From Seiridium cupressi (lineage: Eukaryota > Ascomycota > Sordariomycetes > Amphisphaeriales > Sporocadaceae): a stretch of DNA of 64,000 nt. This document shows, piece by piece, positions 11,907-22,643 of this stretch. Below the pieces are notes generated by a model. The model had not been told where the DNA came from. It ran no database searches and saw only the letters and a list, made by a program, of their open reading frames with translations. The stretch is taken from contig JARVKI010000024.1 in assembly GCA_036674765.1 (NCBI GenBank), positions 124,001 to 188,000 on the forward strand, read 5' to 3'. Positions within the stretch are counted from its first letter, which is position 1, and each line of letters opens with the position of its first letter. Made by a program: the position numbers and the translations under genes.

Positions 11907-12833
11907 GTTGGACTGATCTTAGGAGAGCAGAAGAGGTGAACTGAAAAGGCTCGACTCGACGACTTAGCGAAGCAGGAGAACCAGACGCCTGAGGAGCGCC
12001 GCTCACAATGGAGTGAGCTAGCGGTTGACCCTTCACACGAGTGAGTGTATGGTCAAGCCCTTGGACGCACCGTCAGCCGATTTCAGTTCTTCCTCCGGAC
12101 ATCGCGAAACCCGTGGCACCGTTCCAGAAGGTGGGCAAGCCCACTCCAGTACCACCTGTGGTGAGAACTTATCTGCAGGCCACAGGGGTTGTAAGCTCTA
12201 GTAGAACACTAGTTAAGTTCTGGGCTTGTGGGGATGCACCGCGACGGTAAATTTGCAGTACGAAACCACTTCTCTTGTCTCGCCACCTATCTCCTCTCTA
12301 TACTGTACCATACATAGTACGAGGCATTTGTTGGATCTAATCAGTGAATCGTTTTAAGCGGTATCACTCTTGTATGCTTGGCATGAATAAACCCCACTTC
12401 GTTCGACCCGTTGAGGGTGTCCACTGCCGCGCTCTGGGCCTGCAATGAGCCCTGTTAGGCTGTGCAGGGGTTCCGATCCTTCGGGTCTTTGATTTTTCGT
12501 GTACATGACCGCTAAGTACCGGAACCTATGTCCATTTCACAAGTCCCCAACGACAAGGCATGTCGACAGGGCACGTCGGCAGGGCACGTCGGCATGGCGT
12601 CGTACAGCATATGGCGGGTGTCCAATGTACATAGGATTCGATGTAAGACACTACCGCTGTAGTCACCCTCTTCACACCAACGACATATTAGTCAAAGTAT
12701 GCAACCAGAGCAAAGAAGCATCGTTTTTGCGCATACTTTCCCGTGCCCACTCGCAAGTTCCCTTTACCCACTGCACTTTCTTTGATACGATCGAGGCCGC
12801 AACATTGAGTGTTACACCTCAATCAACAGCAAG
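11907..12833. promoter_or_regulatory. Divergent promoter region, glycosyltransferase B / acyltransferase
   Basis: This 927 bp interval separates two divergent starts and has no convincing coding sequence. It contains a GC-rich tandem repeat at 12556-12593 (listed separately) and a TATACTGTACCATACATAGTA stretch near 12299. It is the natural place for shared control of both genes. Confidence 0.5.
12556..12593. repeat. Three tandem 12-13 bp units in divergent promoter
   Basis: AGGGCACGTCGGC occurs twice head-to-tail (12568-12580 and 12581-12593), preceded by a degenerate unit AGGCATGTCGAC (12556-12567). Each unit carries an ACGTCGG- or ATGTCGA-type core. Such direct repeats between divergent genes often bind a pathway-specific regulator; no factor can be named from sequence. 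Confidence 0.65.
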
Positions 12834-14153
12834 ATGGCGTCGCCAAAATCCGTTGTCCCTGGTGGCCGCAAATATTGGCTTGACAACCTCAGGGGTGTCA
12901 TGACAACTATTGTGATTCTCAATCACACCGCGGCAGCATATGGTGGCGGCGGCACCCACCCGCACCCGGCCAGCTTCAAAAAAACATCACCAGTCCTGTT
13001 ACCGTATGTCGCATTCCATTATGCCTATGGCCTAGGACAGTTCTTCTGGCTGTCGGGGAATCTGACAGCCCAATCGCTATCGAAGGGGTCGTGGCGGGAA
13101 TTTGTCACGGGAAAGCTCTTGAGGTTAGGACTTCCGGCGCTGCTGTACTCGGTGTTCCTGGAGCCGATGCAAGCAATTGCGCTGCGCCCTCACTACGAGG
13201 GCAACCTTCGCTCCAATCTCAAGGACTACTGGAAGGCGGTTCTCGACTTCAAAGGCTGGCTGACGCCTGGGGCCGGGCCTGTATGGTATACCATGACACT
13301 CCTTATCTTCGACCTATGCGCGCTTGTTATGAAGCGTTGTTTCACTCTTTTCACCAAAGGACAAGCAAAATCCACCGAGTTCTTAAAGTTGGCCAAGTTT
13401 TACGGACAACTGTGTCGCTGGGGCTGGCTGGTGATCGCTGCGTCCAGGTTCCTGATCAGCACCAAGTTTCCCATGGGCTATGAACTACCCGTCGTCACCG
13501 TCCAGCCATACTACCTTCCCCAGCACATATACGGTTATGCGCTCGGCTACTTGGCCTATCATCTGGGAAAGCCTCGGATGACGAGCTTGTTCGAGAAGCA
13601 GTCCGGACCCCTCGGCAAGCTGTCCATGGCCAAGGCCAGCGCAATTTCTCTGGCCCTGTTACCAATCGTGTTTCTGCCCGGGTGGCTGAGGGCGAGGAAA
13701 GCCGCCAAGGAGAATGAAGACAAGAAGGATGAGGACAGTGAAAAGTTCTACTCGCCAACCGAAGGCACGGGTAGCGTGCAACTATCGGGCTGGACTCCGG
13801 ACGCAGCACTTTTCGCCCTTTGGAACGAGTTCAGCTTCAACACTGTTGCGCCGGCCTTCATGTCCCTCTGGGAGCACAGTTACAACAAGCCCGGAAAGCG
13901 GAAGCTGTGGTCCCCTCGTTACGCCTACGCGGCATACCTGCTTCACCCACCCGTCTCCTGGGTCGTGGGACAGGGTGTTCACAATCTCATGTTAAAGGGA
14001 GGCGAAAGACCAGCTTGGATGGACTCGGAAACATGGCAGAACCTTGGCCCTATAATCATGACCGCAGGAGTGGGCTATTTGCAAGTTGCGGCTTCATTCG
14101 GAGCTGGCCTGCTGCTGATAGACAATGTACCCGGTGCTGGCGCCATTCTCTAG
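12834..14153 (+). CDS. Acyltransferase-3 family membrane protein
   Basis: Single-exon, 439-residue polytopic protein of the acyltransferase-3 (AT3) family, which moves acyl groups onto sugars or other hydroxyls at membranes. The N-terminus has the family signature WLDNLRGVMTTIVILNHTAAAYG (conserved Arg-Gly and the catalytic His in NHT, residue about 31). It is followed by FWLSGNLTAQSL and the FVTGKLLRLGLPALLYS segment, then repeated hydrophobic helices. A charged loop near residues 285-310 (KAAKENEDKKDEDSEKF) interrupts the helices. The C-terminal part has YAAYLLHPPVSW, the usual late AT3 histidine helix. Placed head-to-head with a glycosyltransferase, it is a good candidate to acylate the sugar made by that enzyme (inference). 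Confidence 0.92.
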   Translation: MASPKSVVPGGRKYWLDNLRGVMTTIVILNHTAAAYGGGGTHPHPASFKKTSPVLLPYVAFHYAYGLGQFFWLSGNLTAQSLSKGSWREFVTGKLLRLGLPALLYSVFLEPMQAIALRPHYEGNLRSNLKDYWKAVLDFKGWLTPGAGPVWYTMTLLIFDLCALVMKRCFTLFTKGQAKSTEFLKLAKFYGQLCRWGWLVIAASRFLISTKFPMGYELPVVTVQPYYLPQHIYGYALGYLAYHLGKPRMTSLFEKQSGPLGKLSMAKASAISLALLPIVFLPGWLRARKAAKENEDKKDEDSEKFYSPTEGTGSVQLSGWTPDAALFALWNEFSFNTVAPAFMSLWEHSYNKPGKRKLWSPRYAYAAYLLHPPVSWVVGQGVHNLMLKGGERPAWMDSETWQNLGPIIMTAGVGYLQVAASFGAGLLLIDNVPGAGAIL

Positions 14154-14387
14154 ATCCTTCAGGTACGCTTTGGTTCAGGAAAGTAAAGCCAGAGTTCTTC
14201 CTACATAGATCGGTCAAAATACATAGTGTATTCATTGATGTAAACGAGATAGAAGAGCAGTCACGGCTGCTTCTATAGTAACAGATAAATCACTCCACAG
14301 TCCGCTTCGGGCACCTATCCAAGACTGCATGTAGGCTCCTCCAAAATTTGTGATTTGATGGCATGTAAGAGGCACTCATCGGCAGAT

Positions 14388-15464
14388 TCAAAGTCCTAGG
14401 AGCCTCTCTGCATTATGAAGGTATACATCGTTCCGTTGGTCTGCATTGAAGAGCTCCTCACAACCTGCCTCCATCTGCTCTGCAAGACCAAGCACAAGCT
14501 TCTCGGGGGTAAAGGGATAGTCCGACCCGTAGACCAGTTTCCGCTCACCACCATCCCCCAGCGTCCTGAGCAGGCCGTGGATCTGATTGGGGAAAGGGAA
14601 CCCAGCCAGGTCAAAGAAGAACCTCTCCCGGAGCAATCTTCGAAACTCGGCGCTCTGGCTCTCTGCTCCCGTGGTTAGAGTGGCAAAGGTGCCGATACGA
14701 TCGACGATAGAGGGCAACGCGCAACCGCAGTGTGACATGATGAACTTGATATGCGGATATTTTGCAACGGTGCCCGAGAGGAGCAGGTTGGCGACGGCAC
14801 GAGTCTCATCAAACATAAACTCCATCATGGGACGAGGATACTGGTCAAGTGGTGTGGCTGCCTGCACTTCTTTTTGGGAACCGATTCCTGCTGAAGTAAG
14901 CAGATTGCAAGTTGTGGGGTGCATGAACAAGACAGCCTGGCGAGAGTTGAGATGGGCAAAGACGGGGTCCAATACCGGATCCCCGAGGTAGATGCCATTG
15001 GCGTTTGATAGGACGGCGAAGCCCACTGCGCCGAGCTTGTCTAGTGCATAGTCAATCTCGGCGATGGACTCGTCGACGGACGGCAGCGACAGTGAGGCAA
15101 AGAAACCAAAGTGCTGGGGGTGAGCAGCGCAGATGGCAGACAGCTCCTCGTTGGTCTGCCGGGTCATATGCGCAGCGCGTCCGCCATGATTCGGCGAGAG
15201 GTGAGTTCCCGGGGAGGTGATGCTCAGTATCGACTTGCTGATGTTCAGCTGCTTCATGAGGGCAACGTGCTGCTCCGGGCTCCAGGCCTGCCCATGTAGG
15301 TCATTAGTTGAGCGCTAGGGCACATGTATCCGCGCACGGCATCAGCCAAGGTTACGTACAGGGAGGGCGGGCATTCCATCGGGCTTCTCATGGCCGTGGT
15401 CGATGGCATACTGGCGGTACCCCGGAGCCACTGCGTGGCAATGCACGTCAATCCGCTGGTGCAT
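14388..15464 (-). CDS. Amidohydrolase-2 / ACMSD-like decarboxylase
   Basis: Metal-dependent TIM-barrel enzyme of the amidohydrolase-2 family, which includes aminocarboxymuconate-semialdehyde and 6-methylsalicylate decarboxylases. Exon 1 is 15464-15360 and exon 2 is 15287-14388 (intron GTACGT...GGCAG), giving 334 residues. Metal ligands are visible: HxH in RIDVHCHAVAP (residues 8 and 10), a His in FIMSHCGCALPS, and Asp in YGSDYPFTPEKL. The motif SPNHGGRAAHMTRQTNEEL is the helix after the first substrate loop. It lies beside the acyltransferase, convergent with it. In fungal clusters such enzymes remove a carboxyl from an aromatic acid intermediate; here the substrate is not known. A hydrolase reaction is also possible. 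Confidence 0.9.
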
Positions 15465-17099
15465 TTGAAGATTCACGGGCTGCAGCAGAGAGGAAGAATG
15501 GCGGCCGCTGGTACGGAGGGCACTCTTTCCGTGCCAGCCTGCATGGGCTGCGAGGACAACCGCACATACAAGTACAGCGATGGCGTGTTCTACCCAGGTC
15601 TGGGTCGGGGCTTTGCGATGCAGTGGGGGATCCCTGAAATGTACCAGTGGGGCCTCTCTAGGTAGTATACATTGTAGTTCGCCAGGGATGCGTAATGTAT
15701 GTAATGTACCGCGATCCACATGCTACGATACTGTACTGCAGCCTGCGCTTGTGCCGTGATAATGCATAGTACTTTGGGCCAACTTTAAAATCTCTGGGTG
15801 CCGGTTCTCGGTACCGACGCTGCCGGAATGATTCTGAAATAGAACACACCGCAGTAGCAGTATCACAGGCCCACTTAGCCAATTAGATTACGCAGCCACT
15901 GTGCACGATAAGAGCATGTTGCAATCGCGGACTGTTGCACCAAGACAGGGGTCAGGAGATGCTGCCAACACTGGACTTCACTAAACATCACGGCCTAGAC
16001 CGACTTGGACGTGTACGCGTAGTCGCGCAGGCAGAAAAAGAAGAAAGAGAGAATTGATGGCTCAATCTGCGCGCGTTGATGAAAACTTTGCAGTGCGCAC
16101 ATTTCGACTTGGTGGTGAGGGGTTGCGGAGGTTACGCGAATTGAGTAGATTAACACTCTATATTACGTATGAGAACTTATATTGATGATCTTTTTATTAT
16201 GGAATACCGTTTATTATGGTTTAGTCGATAAATCTTTTTATTTTCTTTTTTCCCTTGTAAGAGTTATTTATACGGCGATTAAAAATTATATTTACAATTT
16301 ACTCCGGTGCGCTAGATAAAATATTTAAAACAGAGAACAAATAAAATTATTAGGCTTGAATTTTTCCTTTCGCAGCATTGAGGTATTTGCTGAACATACT
16401 TCCATGGTTGAACTTCTGATGCACATATGCGAAGTCGTCGTATATAGGCGTGTCTAAACCAATGCTGGTTTGCTCTTCAGGCAGAGTACCGTGCCGATGT
16501 AGCTTTGCTGGTCGACCATGGAAAGTTGACGCCACTCAACACGTGTGGCGGGATTGGCGCATTCTTCACCAGTGCTTGACTACCTTGTTCATTGGCAGCT
16601 CCGGCAGCGGGAGCGATGAGACCAGGGTTGAGAAGACGAGCAACTTGAGATCAAAAGTTCAGCGGATTGGAAGATTCTTTGATGAGCCAGTAAATGTTTC
16701 CTATACCCCGACGCTATATCGAGACGAATAGTGTGAAGTTTAGATGGAAGTTCTAGTTTCCTAGCACTGGAAATATGTTGTATATTATTTAAGAGCATGA
16801 CTTCAACGACTAAAGAACGATGGCGAGCGTGGGTGTCAATCTCAAAGGTTAAAGCACGATGCCGGAGCAGCTGCATGGCAACCTCCCCAAAATAGAGCAA
16901 GCCAGGAAACCTGGCTAGTGCAGGGAAATTGCTTAAGCAATACAAACCAAAGTCTATGGGAAAGCAGAAGCACAGACTCATCGCAGTTGGTGGTTTACGA
17001 GGACCAGTGGTCTTCTTGAATCACGGTGCGCTACTACTGAATAACTTTACCTCTCATTCCCATGAGCATTCTCCGACATAATTACTTAGACCCCTCTGA
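15465..17099. other. Gene-poor spacer with AT-rich island
   Basis: 1.6 kb with no supported gene. 16140-16350 is strikingly AT-rich with runs such as TTTTTATTTTC. Minus-strand frames across 16350-16680 read protein-like but with stops (one ends ...FNHGSMFSKYLNAAKGKIQA). They may be debris of an unrecognised gene. Confidence 0.45.
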
Positions 17100-18640
17100 G
17101 CCCCCTAGACCACGACCAAGCTAGCTTGTGAAGTTGACCGTGAGGGCGATCAACTACGCCAAGTCGCGCTTGGCCAATGTATGCGCACCGAGGAAGATGT
17201 CCAGTAATTGCGAGCATAGTCAAAGCCGAGTATGTGTCAATCCAGTCTATCAGATATCCAGTCTGACGGCTTGGAATTCTCTCCTATCCATGATTCAACT
17301 GGATACCAAGCTTCCTCAACCCAATTTTTGATGTCTACCTGCTGCATGCTTGATGAAAATGGCCGAGGGATATCCCGCACGGTCCCCTGTCGGCAGCCGA
17401 TGCATTTCAGGTTTCTTGACCTTGAATTGTAAAGATTGGCTTCTCCCAGGTGGTCTGCAAACTCTCCAGCCCAAATGAGCTCACGAAGAACGAAATATCT
17501 CCAAAAATGTGGCCCGTGATGATGTACCTCCGAGGTTAAATCCCGTCGATCGCATGCTGGTCTGCCGAAGGAGCTTAAAAAGACGGTACGACTTGAACTT
17601 TACATCATAGTTGAGTGATATCTATGTCTCACAATCATCTTCATTAAGATAACCAGAGAAAGCTTTCGGGTTATTCATGCCAGTCCTTACCCTGGCCCTA
17701 GATGCGAGTGATCTGGCTACTTCTAGATAGATAGAGTTGATCCGCAGTCTTGGTATAATCGACGTCTATGCTGAACTCTGCCGGTCTGGCCCCTTAAGTT
17801 GTGTAACCATTGAGAACAACATCATGAGCTATTCCTGCAAGCGCATAGGTTCGATCTCTATCATCACCGCAGTCCGAGTCGGAAAATGTGGCCAAGAGTT
17901 ACAGTGTCTCTGAAATTAGTTCTAGCCTCGACTGTTGTGAGCAAATGAGACCCACTAATAACCACTGATGTTCTACTATATTTCCTATTTTGTACGCCCA
18001 CGTAACGAGATAGACGTGCCCACGAAATGCCGTTCCCAGTGGATCCACAGAACAGCGTCACATTTGGGTTCAGAACGGCTTCTAGGACGATCCGGCGCCT
18101 TGTAAATCCAGGCACGCAGACCAGTCGGTCCAAGGTCTTGCTGAACTCTTCAGCGGTTATTGACCACCTCTCGTAAATGTTGCCCGATAGGACCGGGCTC
18201 GCATGCTCGTCCATTAAGATAGCTCCTCAGAAAACCATCTACGGTTTCCAGTTCCTTTGGGGCGTTCGCATCGTTGCCGAACGATACGAGGACAGAAGAA
18301 GCGTTTTCATAGATGCGACTCATTGAGGGGGTTTACCGTGACTTCTCCTCATTGTCTTCCTGATCGATACAGACAACGGCATCGACTTATACCCTTCGAA
18401 CCTTCGAAGGCAGGCGGAATCGCACCATTGCATCTCGTAGGTTGGCAGTGACAATTAGTTGGGCTGCATCGTCGACAATAAGGCGTTCCGAAAACGAAGG
18501 CGTCCCTCAAGTATAGGATAGCGCGTCATAGTAGGGATCCTGGTCCAGATATACCTCCACGAGCTTGCAGTATAGTTGAGCTTGACGATCGAGGCCTGGC
18601 TATATCTTTAAAATGCGCGTCTACACTCCAGGTAGGAGGG
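17100..18640 (-). pseudogene. Decayed HET-domain (heterokaryon incompatibility) gene
   Basis: Minus-strand remains of a HET protein, recognised by ordered family motifs spread over several frames. These are YDALSYT-stop-G (stop TGA at 18507-18509 where the family has Trp), CIDQEDNEEK (about 18340-18370), MSRIYENASSVLVSFG (about 18265-18312), RRIVLEAVLNPNVTLFCGS (about 18048-18110) and RDRTYALAGIAHDV (about 17810-17860). Less certain tail pieces lie near 17270-17440. Other in-frame stops are at 18387-18389 and 18333-18335, and frames shift between motifs. No single reading frame could encode the domain. In life HET proteins trigger incompatibility cell death; this copy looks dead. It sits between two putative cluster genes. 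Confidence 0.8.
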
Positions 18641-19949
18641 GTTGGTAAACGTAGGTTGGGTGAAACAGCTACAATAGGGACACTGATCGCCTTCAGAGCG
18701 CACAACAAAATGAGCTCGGCTGGCAATGAGATTCCTCACTTGTTGGTGAAGTGGAAGGGTAGCAGGAAGCGATCGAAATGCGGAACCAAGTATCTCACCT
18801 CAACGGACTTACCGTGGATGATTGCGGCTGAGTCTTGGTACAGCGATCCAAGGCCATAGCCGTAGAATGTATCCTAGTTAAACTTAACAAGCTCCCCCAT
18901 CCTATACTCGCCTTTCTAAAAAAAAAAAAAAAAAAAAAAAGTCAGCGCCAGGCATCTAGGATAACCCAGCACACCCCGTTTCGTTTGACGTCATTGACCC
19001 GACCAACTAGATCATCGCAAGCTCAAGGCACCCTCCATGTAGTCGCTCAGCTCACTAATCACGGAGGATAGAGCACTCTGGCGACTGACCGGTCTAGAAG
19101 GCAGGCCGTCGCTCAACCAACCTCTATTCCCAAAACGTTGCAGCACCGGAAGAGCTGCCCCATTCATTCTGGGGAACGATGAAGATGACGATCGGATAGG
19201 TGATGTCATGGTTGGATTAAGTATAAGCACAAGTCTAACAGGTCGCCATGTACAGGTTTGATAGTTTAGAGTTATAATCCTCGTGCGCCTAGTTCACTAT
19301 GTCAATTAATTAATGCAATTAGTGAGCACTTGAGACTGTATATAATCTTTTCGTAGTCGGCTTGAAAAGGCACTGGGTTAGCGCTACATCACTAAGGCGT
19401 CTTCCCTCGGGGCATGGAAAAGAAGGACTTCGAAGATCATGATGATGGGGCAGCTGTATGCCGTTTCATCATTGAATTTTAGGTCACTCACAACCGCCTA
19501 TAACATCCAGCAGAATCCAGGTCCCGGCTCACTCTGCTGACATACATGAAAATTGTGATAGTCAATAACTTCCACTTCGGCTATAAGACCGCCAATGCCA
19601 TAGACACTCGCCAGTTCGCGCACTTTGCCCCGGCATCTGGGGTACCCCGCAGACCCTCTACACTATAACCTACACTGTACCAGATCGTCGCTGGCCCCAC
19701 GTTTCCAGTGGGTGCATCTTGTAGCACGAATCATATCCCTTCTATAACTACCCGCCATCAACTACCGACATCAGCGAAGTCAGGACGCCGGAATATTCGG
19801 GTTTCAACCTCAATACTCATCTCTTGATACGTCGCATTGTTGGATCATCGACACAGACCGTTCAGCGCATGCATAGATATACGCATTCGTTTTGGACTCT
19901 TTACTTACCATCTAGGTAATAGTAGCAATCATCAGTTAGCATCATCAAT
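18641..19949. other. Intergenic, upstream of P450
   Basis: 1.3 kb holding the unclear 5' part of the HET relic, a 23-nt A-run at 18918-18940 and otherwise no recognisable coding or RNA feature. The last several hundred bases should contain the P450 promoter. Confidence 0.45.
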
Positions 19950-21694
19950 ATGCACATCCTAGCCCTCGTTGGCCTCGCAGGCTGCGGCCTCATTGCTTGC
20001 TTCTTCTTGACGCTATATCGGCACCTCACTTCGCCTCTTCGGTCCATTCCCGGGCCTTTCCTGGCTCGGTTTACGGACCTCTGGTACTTGTTCCAGGTCC
20101 AGCGTGGACATTTCAATCTGGTCAATCAGAAACTTCATGAGAAATACGGTGCGTTCGACTCTTCCGCCGTGTATCAACCCCTTGAAAGACTCGAAGTGAC
20201 ATGAAACTGATCCTCAGTCCAGGACCCATAGTCCGCTACGGTCCCAACAGGTACAGCTTCGCAACTCTGGATGCGGGCAAATCAATCTACGGGCACGGCA
20301 CCTCATTCGCCAAGTCTTCTTGGTACGAAGCTTGGACAAAGCCGGGACAGTGGACTCTCTTCGCGGACCAAGACATCAAGCGCCATGCAGCGAACCGTCG
20401 TCTGTTCCAGAACACGTACAGCATGTCATCGTTGGTCACGTATGAGCCATATGTGGACGACTGCACAGACGTTTTCAGCACGCGTCTCGTAGAGATGGCG
20501 CGGGGAGACGTAAAGGTCGATATGGGACATTGGATGCAGTGCTATGCCTTTGATGTCATTGGGTCCATCACGTACTCGAAGCGCCTAGGCTTCCTGGACA
20601 GGGGCTTCGATGTAGGAGGTATTATCCAGGCGTTAGAGAAGTTCTTGAGATACTCATCGTGCACTGGCGTGTATTCGTCCCTGCATCCTTATCTGTTTGC
20701 GCTGAAAAGCTACATGGCAGGAAGCAAAGGAGTCGCCAGGGCTTACATCCAGAACTACACGCAACAGTGCATGAACGAGCACCAGACTGAACCCAAGGCG
20801 ATGAACGCAGACGGTGACGAGGAGAAGGCGAATACTCCCGGGAAGGCGACCGACTTTCTGACGAAGTTCTTTGGCCAACACACCCGTGATCCAGACAAAT
20901 TCACAGTCTACCACATCATGGCTGGATGCTCTCATAATATGGCCGCCGGCTCCGACACCACGGCCATTTCGCTCTCCGCTATTCTCTACTTCTTACTGAA
21001 GAATCCTCAATGCCTGCAGAGACTCCGTGAAGAGATCGGTGAGATGCAAGCCGCTGGGACGATATCAGACAAGTATGTGACATTCAAGGAGAGTCAAGAG
21101 ATGCCATATTTCCAGGCCGTCATCAAAGAGGCGCTACGATTACATCCTGCAGCGGGACTGCCCCTAGAACGAGTTGTCCCGGAGGGCGGCGTCACCGTTA
21201 GTGGGAGATTCTTCCCAGAAGGAGTAAGTGTACTTCCCTTGCCGGCCATGGAGTTTATTTGCTAATGGAGGAACGAAGTCAATCGTCGCAATCAACTGTT
21301 GGGTCGAACACCAGAACCAGACCATCTTTGGGTCTGATGCCCACGAATTCCGGCCGGAAAGGTGGCTTATTGATGACACCGAAAAGCTCGGATTTATGAA
21401 CAGACACTGGATGCCGGTAAGTAAAAACAATCTAGGATGATTTCCCGCTGTCGGTCGTGGCTGCGTGATTGCTGACTCCCATGCTTTGGATAGTTCGGAC
21501 TCGGAGCTCGGACGTGCATAGGACGCCATATCTCCATGCTAGAGATTTCCAAGTTGATGCCACGTTTAGTAAGAGACTTTGATTTCGAGCTTTCCGGTCG
21601 CTTAGCTAGATCTGAATCATCATGGTTGACGGACAGCTATTGGTTCGTTAAGCCAAGGGACTTTTTCGTGAATATCAAATTACGCAAAAAGTAA
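19950..21694 (+). CDS. Cytochrome P450 monooxygenase (complete)
   Basis: Microsomal P450 of the fungal pisatin-demethylase-like type. Exons are 19950-20148, 20223-21223, 21279-21416 and 21494-21694; the sum is 1539 nt for 512 residues. An N-terminal hydrophobic anchor is followed by SIPGPFLARFTDLWYL. After intron 1 comes GPIVRYGPNRYSF. The oxygen-binding I-helix reads AGSDTTAISLSA, the K-helix ExxR is KEALRLHP, the PERF region is FRPERW, and the haem loop is FGLGARTCIGRH with the ligand Cys in exon 4. All key residues are present, so it should be active. It is separated from the left-hand cluster genes by the HET relic, so membership in that pathway is plausible but unproven. Confidence 0.95.
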
Positions 21695-22643
21695 GATTTA
21701 GTGGTTACCTTGCGATAGCTGGCAGCGGTCTCAAGCATAATTCCTTTCTCAAAAGGCCACGGATCGACAAGTTCTCGGTAGCAATGGCATTTCTACACGA
21801 TTCCCGAGTTGTTGTCATTTCAATACGAGGTTCAGGTGACTTGACTCAAAGGTAAACACAAATCGACGTGTCGTATGACAAACTCTGATGTTCTAGTCTC
21901 AGATGGGATTCTTATCTTGTGCATGTTTGCCATAGCTAGACGGAGAAGTTTGAAGAAAGCTGCTGCTGACAAGATAAGACTGTGATGAAATGATGGTGTT
22001 ATCCCCTACGTTAAGTTGTGTATTAAGCCTGTAAAAAGGATTGGAACACGACCATGCCATACCCGTTATCGGGTACAGTAGTTGAAGAACATTGGCTCCG
22101 CGGAAGTGACTCGAACACAGCAGTATGCTCAATACATCATAGACACTCCACTGGACTAGCGACATCACTGGGAACCCAATAGTCCGTTGCTGTGGCCAGC
22201 CGACAACCGCTTGCGGACGAAAGATGCAGCAAACGTCTCCATAATCCAGCCGTGAGACAGGCGGAGAGCCGCTTCGACGTGGCGGCCGGTAATGGCTACG
22301 TGACATTCAGCACGCAATCATCTTGCTCGTGTAACATGGTACTCACATCCCGGAGGTTTGTTTTGCCCATTCCGGTATTCGCCTCGAAGTCTACCCCGAA
22401 CAGTGTCGGACGAACGTCGATTGTGCCATCGAGCAATACCTGTCACGGTACGCGACATTGGACACAAACTAGAATTTGCGGATATAGCCGTAGTCTTTCA
22501 CCGTGACAGAGTGTCGGAGGCCTTTCGGTCAAGACACTGCCGTACAACATGGTATGCCATAATGTTTAAAACGAACCGTTCCCTCGGAGCCGTCAGATAC
22601 AGATCAACGGAGCAGAATCAAGTGAATCCCATCATCTACAATC
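21695..22643. other. Intergenic, no gene seen
   Basis: 0.95 kb between the P450 stop and the next gene. Short frames on both strands show no domain or splice-consistent extension. I see nothing else in it. Confidence 0.5.

Noticed and set aside
12499..12903. Plus-strand frame upstream of and overlapping the AT3 start
   Set aside because: It is a different frame from the AT3 and lacks homology; overlaps the promoter repeat.
13495..13809. Minus-strand frame inside the AT3 gene
   Set aside because: Shadow of a GC-rich coding strand.
17820..17870. TTCGA-containing segment resembling a tRNA T-arm
   Set aside because: No acceptor or anticodon stems can be formed around it.
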